Shown: positions 26,501-34,867 of the stretch, one piece after another
How the letters are laid out: the number at the start of each line of letters is the position of its first letter
Numbering within the stretch: position 1 is the stretch's first letter
Assembly: GCA_028015205.1 (NCBI GenBank)
Contig: CM051510.1
Location: forward strand, 32,426,580-32,490,579
Reading direction: 5' to 3'
Origin: Mytilisepta virgata
Lineage: Eukaryota; Mollusca; Bivalvia; Mytilida; Mytilidae
Length of the DNA: 64,000 nucleotides
Made by a program: the position numbers and the translations under genes
Notes under the pieces: generated by a model
Seen by the model: the letters and a program-made list of their open reading frames with translations, nothing else
Database searches by the model: none
What the model was told of the DNA's origin: nothing

Positions 26501-29500
26501 GAACAATCGACTTCTCTGATTTTTCATTTTTGACTGAACAAACATGAATGACTGTAGGCTACAAATAATCAAAATTTTTAGAAGATTAGGAAAGTGCTTT
26601 TGTTGGGTATGCGTCTACATGCAATAAGGTTTTTGAAGGCATTATGACAACAAGAACAATCAGATGTCTGGACCTGCGTTGCATGCAGATAAGGGAATAT
26701 TTAGCATCGACTGTTCTCAGTTTTCATAACACTTACAGTCATCTACCATTGTAAGAATGTAGTAGGTTATTCTATATTGATCTAATTCGCAAAAAAATCA
26801 GTTTTATTTTATTGCTTTCTCAAATCACCCCAAAAGGGGAGGTACACATCTACAATAAAATCAGAATGTCTGTGCAATATTTCAGAAATGCCAGGTGAAA
26901 GGTGTTGGAGTTTCAGATTACACAAACTAGACACCTTCAAACAATGTGCCTAAAAATGACGAAGTTCAACAATTGATAAATTAGCGACATTTTTTTCTCA
27001 AATCACCCTCAAAAGGGGAAGAGCACATCTACAATGTGTTCAGAATAGGTGTGCAATATTTCAGAAGGGCCAGGTTTAAGGTTTTGGAGTTTCAAATTAC
27101 ACAAAGTAGGTACCCTATTCTGTGACGGACAGACGGAAGGAGTGACCATACTCTTACACCTGCTTCCACCTTTGGCATCGCAGGTAAAAAGAAACATTTC
27201 AGATGTTAACTGTATGCAGTACTGTGTATATCTGGGATTTTTGGTTACTCAAATCATTGTATACTGAGCTTGTCTTATGCTGAGGGCTGTTAATCAATAT
27301 AATCTCATGTAATCATTTTTTTGTATTGATCAATTCTATGGGATGATGAATTATGGACAGCTGTTCATTATCCTTAAAATTCATTCTTGTAATTTTTTTG
27401 GCATCTGCCTATTGTGGGTTTTTTGTCTTATGAGCATATACCCTACATCCCTTTTGTACTGTGTTTGTTCTTATTTATATGTTTCTTTTTCAGTCCTGCA
27501 TTGTGTGTTAAATATCTGCCTAAAAAGTGAACCCTTAATGTTAATAACCCATTTCCATGTTCAATCTTTTGGGATAATGTCTCAGTGATGTATACCCCAA
27601 ATCCTTTTATTTTCTAATTAAATCAAATATAAATCATCCTGTTCTACATTTTACCCTTCAGTATATTATATAAGAATTTATATTTCACTGAAAGAAATAA
27701 TATAAACCTCCACAGGTTCCTTTTTAATTTTGTTCAATGTTGTCGTTGAAGAGTTATTTCCCTTTTCAGAAGTTTCCTTCAAAGCGGTATAATTTTTTGG
27801 TGCTTTTCCTATGTATTCTTTTACTGTTGGATGAATACATGGTGGTTCATTTGGATTCTGTTTCACCTGGAAGTAAGCAAAAATGATAATAATTACTGCA
27901 ATGTAAGTAAATTTAAAATTTTACTGAAATCCGTGAAACCTATAAAGTATCGATCTCACAGCTCTGCCTTCTAATGGTTTATGGTACCACCCCTTTCTTG
28001 GCATCTGAATCTACCCTAAAATATTTTGGTTTATTGTGTTTGTTTTCGATTTAAATAATTTCTGCCTCAAGCATTGCTGATGAGACCCATAAACTTATTG
28101 TAATTTACACATACATTGTACGAGTACATGTATGTTGGTAGAAAGCAAACTGCAAAAATGGACAAAAAATTAAAAGCATTATTACAGATTGTTTAATAAT
28201 ACACAAATCATGTATTTCTATTTGTATTTGCAAATACACTTTAATATTCAATTTATTTCATGATTTATGTGTACTTCATCATTACTGCATCTGTACACAA
28301 TGAGACAAATGTTGTGGTGACGGATAAAATGGCTAGTATCAAATATGGACACAAGGTGTCATCTAAATTGGCAAGTAGTATGTATGTGGACACCAGGGGT
28401 CATCTAAATTGTCAAGTAGTATCATTTGGACACCATGGGTCATCTTGATATTCATCTTGTAGTATGATGTGTTTTTTTTAACTTTAATAAAACTAGCTTT
28501 CGCCACGGTATGACCATTTGCATCGACATGGCATAAAACTCTGATCAACCAATGTAATATGATGTGAGCTTTTAACTCACTATTCCATGCCTAGGAGCAA
28601 CTTCTAAGATAAAAACAAGAATAATAGTTTACATTTTGTTCCACTACTGAATGGATTAGTTTTTCATTCAGATTAATCACTAGAGTTCTAGCAAGCAGTC
28701 ACCTAGTTGGTAATCATACATTTTTGGCTTTTATTGTATTTTCTATAAACCAGCGTGTCAGGACAGATAAGGTGGAGGTTTAGGTACCCATAAAACCAGT
28801 TTATCCCAACCACTGTCCAGTGTCTGTACCAAGTCAGACTATCCTGACTTTCTGTTGTGTTTATGTTTGAACTTTGTGCTCTTTTATGTTACTGTTTGTC
28901 TGGAGTTGTCTGTTGGATGAGTTTGATTAATTGATACATGCATGTCATTGTTGACCTTTTCTGTTATCCATTTTGTTGTTTATCTGACTCTGCATCTGTT
29001 TTTCTCTTTAAGAAAATATTTTCCTAAAAGTGAAAAATCCATGACCCTGGAGCCTAAGAAGCACTTATTTTTTTTCTGTTTACTCTCAACAAACATAAGG
29101 AGTCATTATTAACAAACACAGAGGAAGTTTCTGGATATTTAACATACCTGTGAAAACTTTTGCTGTCCTGCTTTTGAATAAAAATTAGCAATTATGCATG
29201 CTCTCAGTCTGTCCATCACTAAACGACTCTGATTCAAATTCTACAAATAATTTCATCAATGTTGTTATGCAATATTCATTATATACCACTTTTCACTACA
29301 TTGCTTTCCTAAAACAATTGCTTTATCTATTGTAAGCTGTGTTCTTTTCCTACATGTATAACAATTGTATTTTTTCAAAGTGAAAGAGAGCACTATATAA
29401 AAGGTAAAGAAATAAACTGCAAAACATATAAATATCATATGTAAATATGAAACATGTGACATATATTATATATATGGGAGCAACCATTTGATTTGGGGAG

Positions 29501-32500
29501 GGGGGAGGATCAAATGTAAAAGAAACTAGAGGCTCTCAAGAGCCTGTGTCGCTCACCTGTATCTAATGTGATTTTGGAAATTATGTAAAATTATATAATG
29601 ATTGAGACCAAGATTGCTTTAATTTGACACAGTATTTAAAATTAAAAACAGGTCATCTTAGTGTAGTCTTACAATAGCTACTGAAGACATCTTATCATTA
29701 TTATTTTTGAATATGTGGTCAAGTTGTGACCATTCAGAATTTTTTTTACAATTTTCTGATAGACTTCTAAACATCTTGGATGATGGATCGGCAACAAAGT
29801 AACAACACTTGGTCAGCAAAGTTTCATTCCATTCAGTGGTTCTCTAAAAGAAGTCATTTGTATGCATTTCCCATAGGGTCCTATGTTAAACTAAGTTCCC
29901 CGCTGGTGGCCATCTTGGATTATGGATCGGCTACAAAGTAACAACATTTGGTCACCACCTCATAAGGAACATTCATGCCATGTTTGGTTTCATTCCATTC
30001 AACGGTTCTCTAAAAGAAGTCATTTGTATGCATTTCCCATAGGGTCCTATGTTAAACTAAGTCCCCCTCTGGCGCCCATCTTGGATGATGGATCGGCTAC
30101 AAAGTAACAACACTTGGTCAGCACCTCATAAGGAACATTCATGCCAGATTTAGTTTCATTCCATTCAGTGGTTCTCTAAAAGAAGTCATTTGTATGCATT
30201 TCCCATAGGGTCCTATGTTAAACTAAGTTCCCCGCTGGCGGCCATCTTGGATGATGGATCGGCTACAAAAAAACAACACTTGGTCAGCACCTCATAAGGA
30301 ACATTCATGCCAGATTTAGTTTCATTCCATTCAGTGGTTCTCTAAAAGAAGTCATTTGTATGCATTTCCCATAGGGTCCTATGTTAAACTAAGTTCCCTG
30401 CTGGCGGCCATCTTGGATGATGGATCGGCTACAAAGTAACAACACTTGGTCAGCACCTCATAAGGAACATTCATGCCAGATTTAGTTTCATTCCATTCGG
30501 TGGTTCTCTAAAAGAAGTCATTTGTATGCATTTCCCATAGGGTCCTATGTTAAACTAAGTTCCCCGCTGGCGGCCATCTTGGATGATGGATCGGCTACAA
30601 AAAAACAACACTTGGTCAGCACCTCATAAGGAACATTCATGCCAGATTTAGTTTCATTCCATTCAGTGGTTCTCTAAAAGAAGTCATTTGTATGCATTTC
30701 CCATAGGGTCCTATGTTAAACTAAGTTCCCTGCTGGCTGCCATCTTGGATGATGGATCGGCTACAAAGTAACAACACTTGGTCAGCACCTCATAAGGAAC
30801 ATTCATGCCAGATTTAGTTTCATTCCATTCAGTGGTTCTCTAAAAGAAGTCATTTGTATGCATTTCCCATAGGGTCCTATGTTAAACTAAGTTCCCCGCT
30901 GGCGGCCATCTTGGATGATGGATCGGCTACAAAGTAACAACACTTGGTCAGCACCTCATAAGGAACATTCATGCCATGTTTGGTTTCATTCCATTCAACG
31001 GTTCTCTAAAAGAAGTCATTTGTATGCATTTCCCATAGGGTCCTATGTTAAACTAAGTCTCCCTCTGGCGCCCATCTTGGATGATGGATCGGCTACAAAG
31101 TAACAACACTTGGTCAGCACCTCATAAGGAACATTCATGCCAGATTTAGTTTCATTCCATTCAGTGGTTCTCTAAAAGAAGTCATTTGTATGCATTTCCC
31201 ATAGGGTCCTATGTTAAACTAAGTTCCCTGCTGGCGGCCATCTTGGATGATGGATCGGCTACAAAGTAACAACACTTGGTCAGCACCTCATAAGGAACAT
31301 TCATGCCAGATTTAGTTTCATTCCATTCAGTGGTTCTCTAAAAGAAGTCATTTGTATGCATTTCCCATAGGGTCCTATGTTAAACTAAGTTCCCTGCTGG
31401 CGGCCATCTTGGATGATGGATCGGCTACAAAGTAACAACACTTGGTCAGCACCTCATAAGGAACATTCATGCCATGTTTGGTTTCATTCCATTCAGTGGT
31501 TCTCTAGAAGAAGTTCAAAATGTAAAATGTTAACGACGACGCCGGACGACGACGGACGACGACGGACGACGCCGGACGACGGACGCCAAGTGATGAGAAA
31601 AGCTCACTTGACCCTTTGGGTCAGGTGAGCTAAAAAGCAGGACCAGTATTTTGGCAAAATAAAGACAGGGTCACTTTTGGTGTATCGATCAGGAATTTTT
31701 TGTTTTAAATGAAATAATAATTTAGGCTGCTTAGCAACCAAAAAAAAAAAATCCAGGACCAAAATTTTGACCAAAAAAAATAGGCAGGATCGAACATTTG
31801 ATCCTAGCTCTCCCCATGAAAATCAAACGGTTGCCCCCTAAGCTTGTTGAGGATTATTTTAATTGAATATGTTTTCATGTTAAGAAGTCTAATATACCAT
31901 GTTATTTGCCAAAAAGAAACATGAGGGTCCATCCTAAAAATTTCATTCATAACAAGATAACAATTTTATTTTATGTTCAGGGCTCACCAAACTGGGCGAT
32001 TTGGGCGATTAAGTCTCCTAATCCTTGCCAATGTCGCCCTGTCATCTGCTCCAGAGCGACAAATGAGTCGCCCTGTGTTTTTAAGTAAGGTGCCTCCGAA
32101 CAACGTACGTAATCAGCTGCGTCTGAAGACCGTTATTTTCATGAAAAATCTCGAGCCGCCATTTTTTGTTTTCTTGGGTGAAGGGGAAAGAAACGATAAA
32201 AAGTAAGCTAGAAACGGCAATCGGAATTCTCGTGATTTTTCATTGGTCACGGTGTTTTTTACCGACCGGTAACAATATGTAGACCTTATTTAAAAATAAA
32301 TTTAGCGGATTTTGACATTATAATCTATGCACAAATGGACATTTTGTCAATACATGTATTGATTATTAAGGTGTTCAAGCAAGGTGAATGGGAGGATTTT
32401 AAGAGTATGTTTGAGAAAAAATAATAGTAAAGAGTATATATAAATAAATATTAAAAAATAAAATGGCAATAATAAATAAGTTGTGTCAAAAGGTACAAAT

Positions 32501-33604
32501 ATTTTTGCTCATATCTGTACCAGAAATTTTCCTTCAAGTTCGGAGCACCACTGCATAATTTCATTTTTTTTTAAATTTTTTTTTATTTCAAATTATATTC
32601 GTCGGTATTTTAAGGCAGCACATGATTTAATTAAACTTTAACAATAGTACAATAGGCCTACCATGGTCAAAATAATGCAGCAATGTACGTTAAAAACGTG
32701 GTGATGAGTCCTGGGACTGGGACTCATCAAAATCAGCTGGACTCACCATTCTGAAAAATGATGAGTCCCAGGACTCATCATGAAAAATTCTCAAAGGATA
32801 TTGATTAAATGCACATGAGACAAAATCTCAGATTATGACTAAAATGGAAGGATATGGAGTAAATGTAGATAAAATCTCAAACAATACAGGATAAAACACA
32901 ATAAAGGTATACACTATAAGACACAAAATAACAGGTATTTACTCGACAGGCGACAAATTGGGGGAAAAAACTCAGTCTCTCTGGTAGACTTGGAAGTCTC
33001 CCTGTCATGCCCTGAAGTCTCCCTGTTGCTACCCTGAGGGAGACTCTGAGTCTCCCTGTTATTTTCAAGTGTGGTGACCCCTGTATTTATTTCGAATTTT
33101 AAAAGGTTTTATCACAAAACAAATATTTAAATATTCAATGAAATGACCTTCACCTAGTGACCTTGTGTAATTCATAAAACAAAATTTGAAAATGTATCTG
33201 TTGTTCAAGTCAAAGCAATGTTTAAAATTCCATGGTTACCTGATCCACTTCACTGACTTCATCCTCTTTGTTCTGTACTTCAAGAGTAAACTGACAATTG
33301 ATGATGTTTTCAATTTTTCTTCTTGTTGCCTCTTTTGCTGAAAGTTAAAATAAATAATTTTTACATTTATATGGAAATGTAAGGATGTTTAATGTAAATA
33401 AAGACGAAATTCCATAATACACCGAGATGAATGTTATATTTTATTGTTTACCAAAAACCAATGAACCTGGAGATCACTAAAGGTCAGAGGTAAAAGTTAA
33501 TTTGTATTACCGTCCTCTTCCAGAATTCTTTGTCTCTTTGTCTGCTGTTCTGTAACATCCTCATAATCTGGGTCAAGGTCAACAAGACCTCTCTTAACTG
33601 CCAT
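3552..33604 (-). CDS. YEATS2: YEATS domain-containing protein 2, complete coding region in 17 exons
   Basis: YEATS2 is a nuclear scaffold and histone reader of the ATAC acetyltransferase complex; its YEATS domain binds acetylated and crotonylated H3K27. Exons join as 33604-33511, 33337-33240, 29240-29148, 27866-27708, 26558-26410, 24071-23910, 21889-21778, 20293-20249, 19345-16488, 15675-15599, 15413-15334, 13648-13513, 13056-12874, 7110-6998, 5604-5530, 4688-4634 and 3667-3552. Total 4,605 nt, 1,534 residues (human about 1,420). The N-terminus keeps the DPDYEDV motif. The YEATS domain lies at about residues 188-312 and retains the aromatic-cage Tyr (HPSY, about 243) and Trp (GWGEFP, about 263). 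Residues 305-1256 form a Ser/Thr/Asn/Gln-rich linker. [10 protein letters not shown] segment (about 1340) and a C-terminal histone-fold-like region ending [10 protein letters not shown] follow. The homology is read by eye from memory of the human protein. The start is the ATG at 33602-33604, which matches the family N-terminus. Only the exon 17 to 18 junction is uncertain. Confidence 0.95.
4634..4688 (-). CDS. YEATS2: YEATS2 coding exon 16
   Basis: Encodes [18 protein letters not shown], matching human TEQLVNDILRQALAVGY. A donor at A/GTAATG (exon end 4634) keeps frame with the last exon. The nearby CAG/GTAGGT donor (exon end 4624) looks stronger but shifts the frame unless a further exon exists. 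The family loop of about ten residues would be missing in the chosen model. Confidence 0.75.
5530..5604 (-). CDS. YEATS2: YEATS2 coding exon 15, start of histone-fold region
   Basis: Twenty-five codons starting [10 protein letters not shown] and ending TAEDMIFT, matching human IGITLQPVAL...VVEDMILKA. TTTGTAG acceptor, ACG/GTAAAT donor, phase 0. Confidence 0.92.
6287..6729. mobile_element. MITE-like element with terminal inverted repeats
   Basis: The left end TACTGTAAATACAGAAATT is inverted at the right end, whose reverse complement begins TACTGTAAATTCGAAAATT. ATTGCGAT/ATCGCAAT motifs recur just inside both ends and in the middle. No coding capacity. It lies in the intron between YEATS2 exons 14 and 15. 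The target duplication may be TA, but this is unclear. Confidence 0.6.
6998..7110 (-). CDS. YEATS2: YEATS2 coding exon 14
   Basis: Encodes [20 protein letters not shown] followed by [15 protein letters not shown], matching human EEKQEEVKFYLPPTPGSEF through DVTQK. The acceptor TTTTAAG is an AAG type; the donor is AAG/GTATTG. It follows a 5.8-kb repeat-filled intron. Confidence 0.88.
7333..8090. repeat. 25-bp minisatellite, left block
   Basis: About 30 units built on CAATTAGCCATAAGACTC, most close to 25 bp. Variant units (CAATTTGCCATAAG, AATTAGTTTTTAAACTC, shorter AGACTTCC forms) recur in the same order as in the block at 10063-10875, so the two blocks once formed one array with an internal duplication. 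Reading frames here are artefacts. It lies in the YEATS2 intron between exons 13 and 14. Confidence 0.9.
8091..9500 (+). mobile_element. pearl-like element with seven 169-bp cores
   Basis: The left end carries a palindrome (GTGAGC-AC-GCTCAC) and CATACCCCACG. Seven core copies follow, with GTTCAAAGGGG at 8280, 8449, 8618, 8787, 8956, 9125 and 9294, an exact 169-bp step. The last core runs into a short GACGGACGGAC microsatellite and a right end forming a hairpin (ATTATACCCTCCGCAAC with GTTGCGTGGGGTATAAT). This is the plan of bivalve 'pearl' elements. No protein is encoded. Confidence 0.8.
9501..10062 (+). mobile_element. second pearl-like unit sharing the same right end
   Basis: Three diverged cores of about 165 bp (GGATCAATAAGGCAG at about 9507 and 9671, a variant near 9837) are followed by a long ACTGACGG/ACGG microsatellite at about 9950-10019. 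The same hairpin right end as the first unit closes it at about 10027-10062. The cores are unrelated to the 169-bp cores upstream. It abuts the resumed minisatellite directly. Confidence 0.75.
10063..10875. repeat. 25-bp minisatellite, right block
   Basis: Same CAATTAGCCATAAGACTC units as at 7333-8090. The interruption between blocks falls inside a unit: the left block stops at GCAATT and the right resumes at TTAGCC. Confidence 0.9.
11429..12355 (-). mobile_element. pearl-like element, reverse orientation, about four 191-bp cores
   Basis: Read on the minus strand: a palindrome GGGTTCCGCGGAACCC, GTGTCTCGCCTAC, cores with CTGTGG landmarks at 12106, 11916, 11724 and 11533 (190-192-bp steps), a GCC/GAC trinucleotide microsatellite (about 11480-11520), then a right end with TATGTCTCGC and a CGACAAAAGTCG hairpin. 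The layout matches the element at 45598-46780, although the cores differ. Confidence 0.75.
12874..13056 (-). CDS. YEATS2: YEATS2 coding exon 13
   Basis: Encodes [20 protein letters not shown] through GEEVDIINI. Its end matches human EEEVDILSL; the middle is diverged. TTTTACAG acceptor and ATAG/GTAAGT donor. Confidence 0.85.
13513..13648 (-). CDS. YEATS2: YEATS2 coding exon 12
   Basis: Begins [11 protein letters not shown] (human WQRAMTVRKVL) and contains [14 protein letters not shown] (human IAHWCRCHGYTPPD). TTTTTCAG acceptor and CTTG/GTAGGT donor, one base into a codon. Confidence 0.93.
13649..15333. other. YEATS2 intron without recognisable features
   Basis: AT-rich intron between exons 11 and 12. 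It has a degenerate internal similarity (13990-14100 and 14280-14360, both with TTATATCTC followed by GATAG) and a short (CAA)n tract near 14600. I see no exon, RNA gene or complete mobile element. The open frames at 14673-15097 lack coding character. Confidence 0.5.
15334..15413 (-). CDS. YEATS2: YEATS2 coding exon 11
   Basis: Encodes [20 protein letters not shown] followed by RRASE, matching the human YYGWNIGKRRAAE segment. TTTTCAG acceptor, GAG/GTACAT donor, ends in phase 0. Confidence 0.92.
15599..15675 (-). CDS. YEATS2: YEATS2 coding exon 10
   Basis: Encodes [20 protein letters not shown] and five more residues, matching the human LETIQQLLTAVVKKIPLI segment. ACATAG acceptor and GCAA/GTATGT donor; phase 1 on exit. 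Confidence 0.9.
15965..16145. repeat. dispersed repeat, copy 1
   Basis: The stretch from GTTCAGTGTCTGTAACAAG through CCTGACT, GTTGTGTTTATGTTTG and CATTTCATTGTTTATCT is clearly related to 28800-28990 in another YEATS2 intron. No ends could be defined. It is probably part of a larger transposon family. Confidence 0.6.
16211..16468 (-). mobile_element. full-length SINE next to the YEATS2 exon 9 donor
   Basis: Full SINE of the same family as 1021-1282, minus-strand sense, with tRNA-like head at the high-coordinate end. Exact TAAATATTTA repeats flank it (16201-16210 and 16469-16478). The right-hand duplication ends 8 bases from the GT of the exon 9 donor (16486-16487). Confidence 0.9.
16488..19345 (-). 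CDS. YEATS2: YEATS2 coding exon 9, giant exon
   Basis: Starts LVDIEL, the last strand of the YEATS domain, then runs about 950 codons of low-complexity Ser/Thr/Asn/Gln/Val sequence with [13 protein letters not shown] and [12 protein letters not shown] patches. It ends near IEDIKPL, two bases into an AGA codon. A TTTCTTTCAG acceptor opens it and AAG/GTATAT closes it. The human linker is similar in character but diverged and built from several exons. The open frame runs on past the donor into a SINE, which is not coding. Confidence 0.95.
19424..19760. repeat. 31-bp minisatellite in YEATS2 intron 8
   Basis: About eleven units with GGGCAAATGTCCCATGTTG and a CATAGTGT variant, usually 31 bp, some shortened to about 28. 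It starts 79 bases upstream (gene sense) of the exon 9 acceptor. Because 31 is not a multiple of 3, a long array stays open in three minus-strand frames, giving spurious 112-140-residue frames. Confidence 0.9.
20249..20293 (-). CDS. YEATS2: YEATS2 coding exon 8, 45-bp micro-exon
   Basis: Fifteen codons, [15 protein letters not shown], matching human [15 protein letters not shown]. Bounded by ATTGTAG and ACA/GTAAGA, phase 0. Only homology and phase reveal it. Confidence 0.96.
21218..21235. repeat. homopolymer run of 18 G
   Basis: Eighteen G in the intron between YEATS2 exons 7 and 8. Long G runs could form quadruplexes and are error-prone in assemblies. Confidence 0.85.
21778..21889 (-). CDS. 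YEATS2: YEATS2 coding exon 7, YEATS domain
   Basis: Encodes [20 protein letters not shown] and the following HFKD...HQLK. The Trp of GWGEFP is the second cage residue. TTTTCAG acceptor and AAG/GTCAGA donor; its first base completes a split Ser codon. Confidence 0.97.
22090..23560. repeat. degenerate tandem repeat, about 150-bp period
   Basis: About nine worn copies, each with a CTCAAGCATGAAATT-like start, GTCAAGGTC, GGCATGTACC, AAGAACTATCTATAGACC, TATGGTGG and GAGAAATGGACTTAA. Spacing is roughly 130-165 bp. It fills the intron between YEATS2 exons 6 and 7. No microsatellite or hairpin end was found, so this may be a decayed core array. Confidence 0.75.
23910..24071 (-). CDS. YEATS2: YEATS2 coding exon 6, YEATS domain core
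   Basis: Encodes [20 protein letters not shown] followed by the [18 protein letters not shown] segment, nearly identical to human YEATS2. HPSY contributes the Ser and Tyr of the acyl-lysine cage. The acceptor TTGTTTAAG is an AAG type, weaker than usual. The donor is CAG/GTAATG. Confidence 0.97.
25850..26315. repeat. 161-bp tandem repeat, three copies
   Basis: GGCATAACTC...CAAAAATATTTCGACATG landmarks fall at about 25876, 26037 and 26198, an exact 161-bp spacing. It ends inside the intron just before YEATS2 exon 5. A partial, more diverged unit precedes it (about 25700-25850). Confidence 0.8.
26410..26558 (-). CDS. YEATS2: YEATS2 coding exon 5, start of YEATS domain
   Basis: Ends [11 protein letters not shown], the family signature that opens the YEATS domain (human [11 protein letters not shown]). 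The final Lys codon is split by a TCTAA/GTATGT donor. TTTGTAG acceptor. Confidence 0.95.
26820..27190 (+). mobile_element. small pearl-like element, two cores
   Basis: Two copies of a core (TCAAATCACC..AAAAGGGGA and GTGCAATATTTCAGAA), about 180 bp apart, are followed by GACGGACAGACGGAAGG and CATCGCAGG. The order of cores then microsatellite matches the larger elements. The ends are not well defined. Confidence 0.55.
27708..27866 (-). CDS. YEATS2: YEATS2 coding exon 4
   Basis: Fifty-three codons. [14 protein letters not shown] corresponds to the human NHPAIKKFLESPS motif; the rest is Lys/Ser/Thr-rich. TTCCAG acceptor, GAG/GTTTAT donor, phase 0. Confidence 0.9.
28800..28992. repeat. dispersed repeat, copy 2
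   Basis: Related to 15965-16145 over most of its length (CAGTGTCTGTACCAAGTCAG, TTCTGTTGTGTTTATGTTTG, CATTTTGTTGTTTATCTG). Confidence 0.6.
29148..29240 (-). CDS. YEATS2: YEATS2 coding exon 3
   Basis: Thirty-one codons including [17 protein letters not shown], closely matching human MDKLRACIVANYYASAG. Flanked by a TTTGTAG acceptor and a CAG/GTATGT donor. Phase 0 at both ends. Confidence 0.95.
29476..31843. mobile_element. older inverted-repeat transposon split by a pearl-like element
   Basis: Left GGGAGCAACCATTTGATTT...GGATCAAATGT is inverted at the right, where the reverse complement reads GGGGGCAACCGTTTGATTT...GGATCAAATGT. These look like terminal inverted repeats of one element. The pearl-like element at 29527-31636 lies inside. 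No transposase frame is seen. Confidence 0.6.
29527..31636 (+). mobile_element. pearl-like element with ten exact 166-bp cores
   Basis: Left palindrome AGGCTCT-CA-AGAGCCT, then GTCGCTCACCTG. A diverged first core starts at 29782, then cores recur at 29921 and every 166 bp to 31415 (ten copies). A GACGACGG microsatellite (about 31530-31590) and a right hairpin (AGCTCACTTGACCC with GGGTCAGGTGAGCT) end it. Variant bases, such as the A-run in the copies at 30253 and 30585, alternate and show a 332-bp dimer period. Frames of 61-71 residues here are repeat artefacts. It lies in the intron between YEATS2 exons 2 and 3. Confidence 0.85.
31978..33083. mobile_element. hAT-like non-autonomous element (ends inferred)
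   Basis: CAGGGCTCACCAAACT at the left and the reverse complement of the right end, CAGGGGTCACCACACT, form short inverted repeats of the CAGGG type common in hAT elements. Inside are AGTCTCC-type repeats near both ends, an inverted GATGAGTCC...GGACTCATC structure (32702-32780) and a CpG-bearing block with an AAAATGGCGGC motif near 32155. Flanking 8-mers are similar, not identical. Confidence 0.5.
33240..33337 (-). CDS. YEATS2: YEATS2 coding exon 2
   Basis: Encodes [20 protein letters not shown] and onward to EVDQ, a charged helical segment matching the human ARDAAVQKIETII...EVIDQ region. It has a TTTCAG acceptor and a CAG/GTAACC donor and ends in phase 0. Confidence 0.92.
33511..33604 (-). 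CDS. YEATS2: YEATS2 coding exon 1 (start codon)
   Basis: Starts [17 protein letters not shown], matching the human N-terminus at DPDYEDV, and ends one base into a codon before a GTAATA donor. A TTATAG acceptor nine bases upstream of the ATG suggests this is transcript exon 2, preceded by a non-coding exon near 35.57 kb. Confidence 0.9.
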
Positions 33605-33981
33605 GTTAAATGCCTATAATCATGAACAAGTTAAGTAAATTTTAATACTGAATATCTCAAACATACAAAATAACTATAGTAATAAAAGTGCAACCGAGTA
33701 TAAAATGTTATATATATTATGTTTGTTCTAAAGAATTCGTCTTTCGTCTTTCTTAAAAGTTTAAATTTCATAGAGAAAACTTTAAGCTCAACGTTATGTG
33801 TTTTGGATGGAGATATTGAGTCTTACCATAAACATAATTATTTCATTTCGGACTTTATTCAGTTTGTGAGTGAATTGGTCTCCTTTATACATCAAGAAAT
33901 TGCTTCAAAACAACTCTCATTACTATAATAAACGTTTGGTGTACTTTATAATATACAATATAAAAATATTGTCGGAAAATA

Positions 33982-34222
33982 TAGTTTAGTTGGTGTATAA
34001 GTTGTTTACAGCACATTTGGCTATTTCGTGGCAGTCATTCTTTATTGGTGGATGAAGCCGGAGTACCAGGAGAGAACCACGACCTTCGGTACGAAAATTG
34101 GCAATCCGTGTCAATTAAGATCACAGTCAAACACACCCCGCCAGAGGTGAGATTTGAACTCACAACCTCAGTGTTGACAGGCTAGTGATCAGTAGTAGTA
34201 TTGACGAACTACTAAGACGACT
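33982..34222 (-). mobile_element. SINE, worn copy
   Basis: Same family as 1021-1282, with internal deletions near the tail and a partly lost tRNA head (ends at GACGAACTACTAAGACGAC). It lies between the first YEATS2 coding exon and the presumed promoter. Confidence 0.75.
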
Positions 34223-34867
34223 TTAACAAGCATTTCCCACCTGTTTCACATTGAGAACAAGAAAACTTTAAATTTTCAAACAACATACATATATTGTTTA
34301 AATCCTGCAAAATTAACTATCTTTTATCAGGTCATGAAATTGCAAATTTCTAGCCTAGTTTAAAAAGGAGTGTAATCTAGAAGAACATGACGCCATAAAT
34401 ACTGTGAACCAGAACACAATACAAACTTTCATTGCAAGTAAAGACAATGGTACCAGGAGAAAAAATATTCAAATCCTAAAATAGGTCAACTACAAGATAA
34501 ATTTAGGTAAAATCTCATGATACTTTCATCAATGGCCAAAATCTATTTAACAGGTACAATGTACTTTACAGTTGCAGACAACAGAGATGGTTAAAATCAT
34601 TTGATTTATGTACTAATTTTATATGTAATACCTATTTGAAGCATCAGAGTAATTTTAAATTATTGAAAAATATGGGAGAGATATATAAAAACAACTCTAT
34701 TCATGTGCAGGTGTTTCATTCATATTCACAGTACAGCCGAGGCCAATTGAACATCAAATGTTATTCCTTGCATAGTTTTCTATAGCTCCACATGTATATT
34801 TTTAAACAATTGTTGATTGCAGTGAACACTTTGAATATAGTTTTACATGGCACTGCATCATCCCTTG

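Noticed and set aside
29922..31628. Plus-strand frames of 61-71 residues repeated three times
   Set aside because: They are the 166-bp core translated; 166 is not divisible by 3 and the frames end at the next copy.
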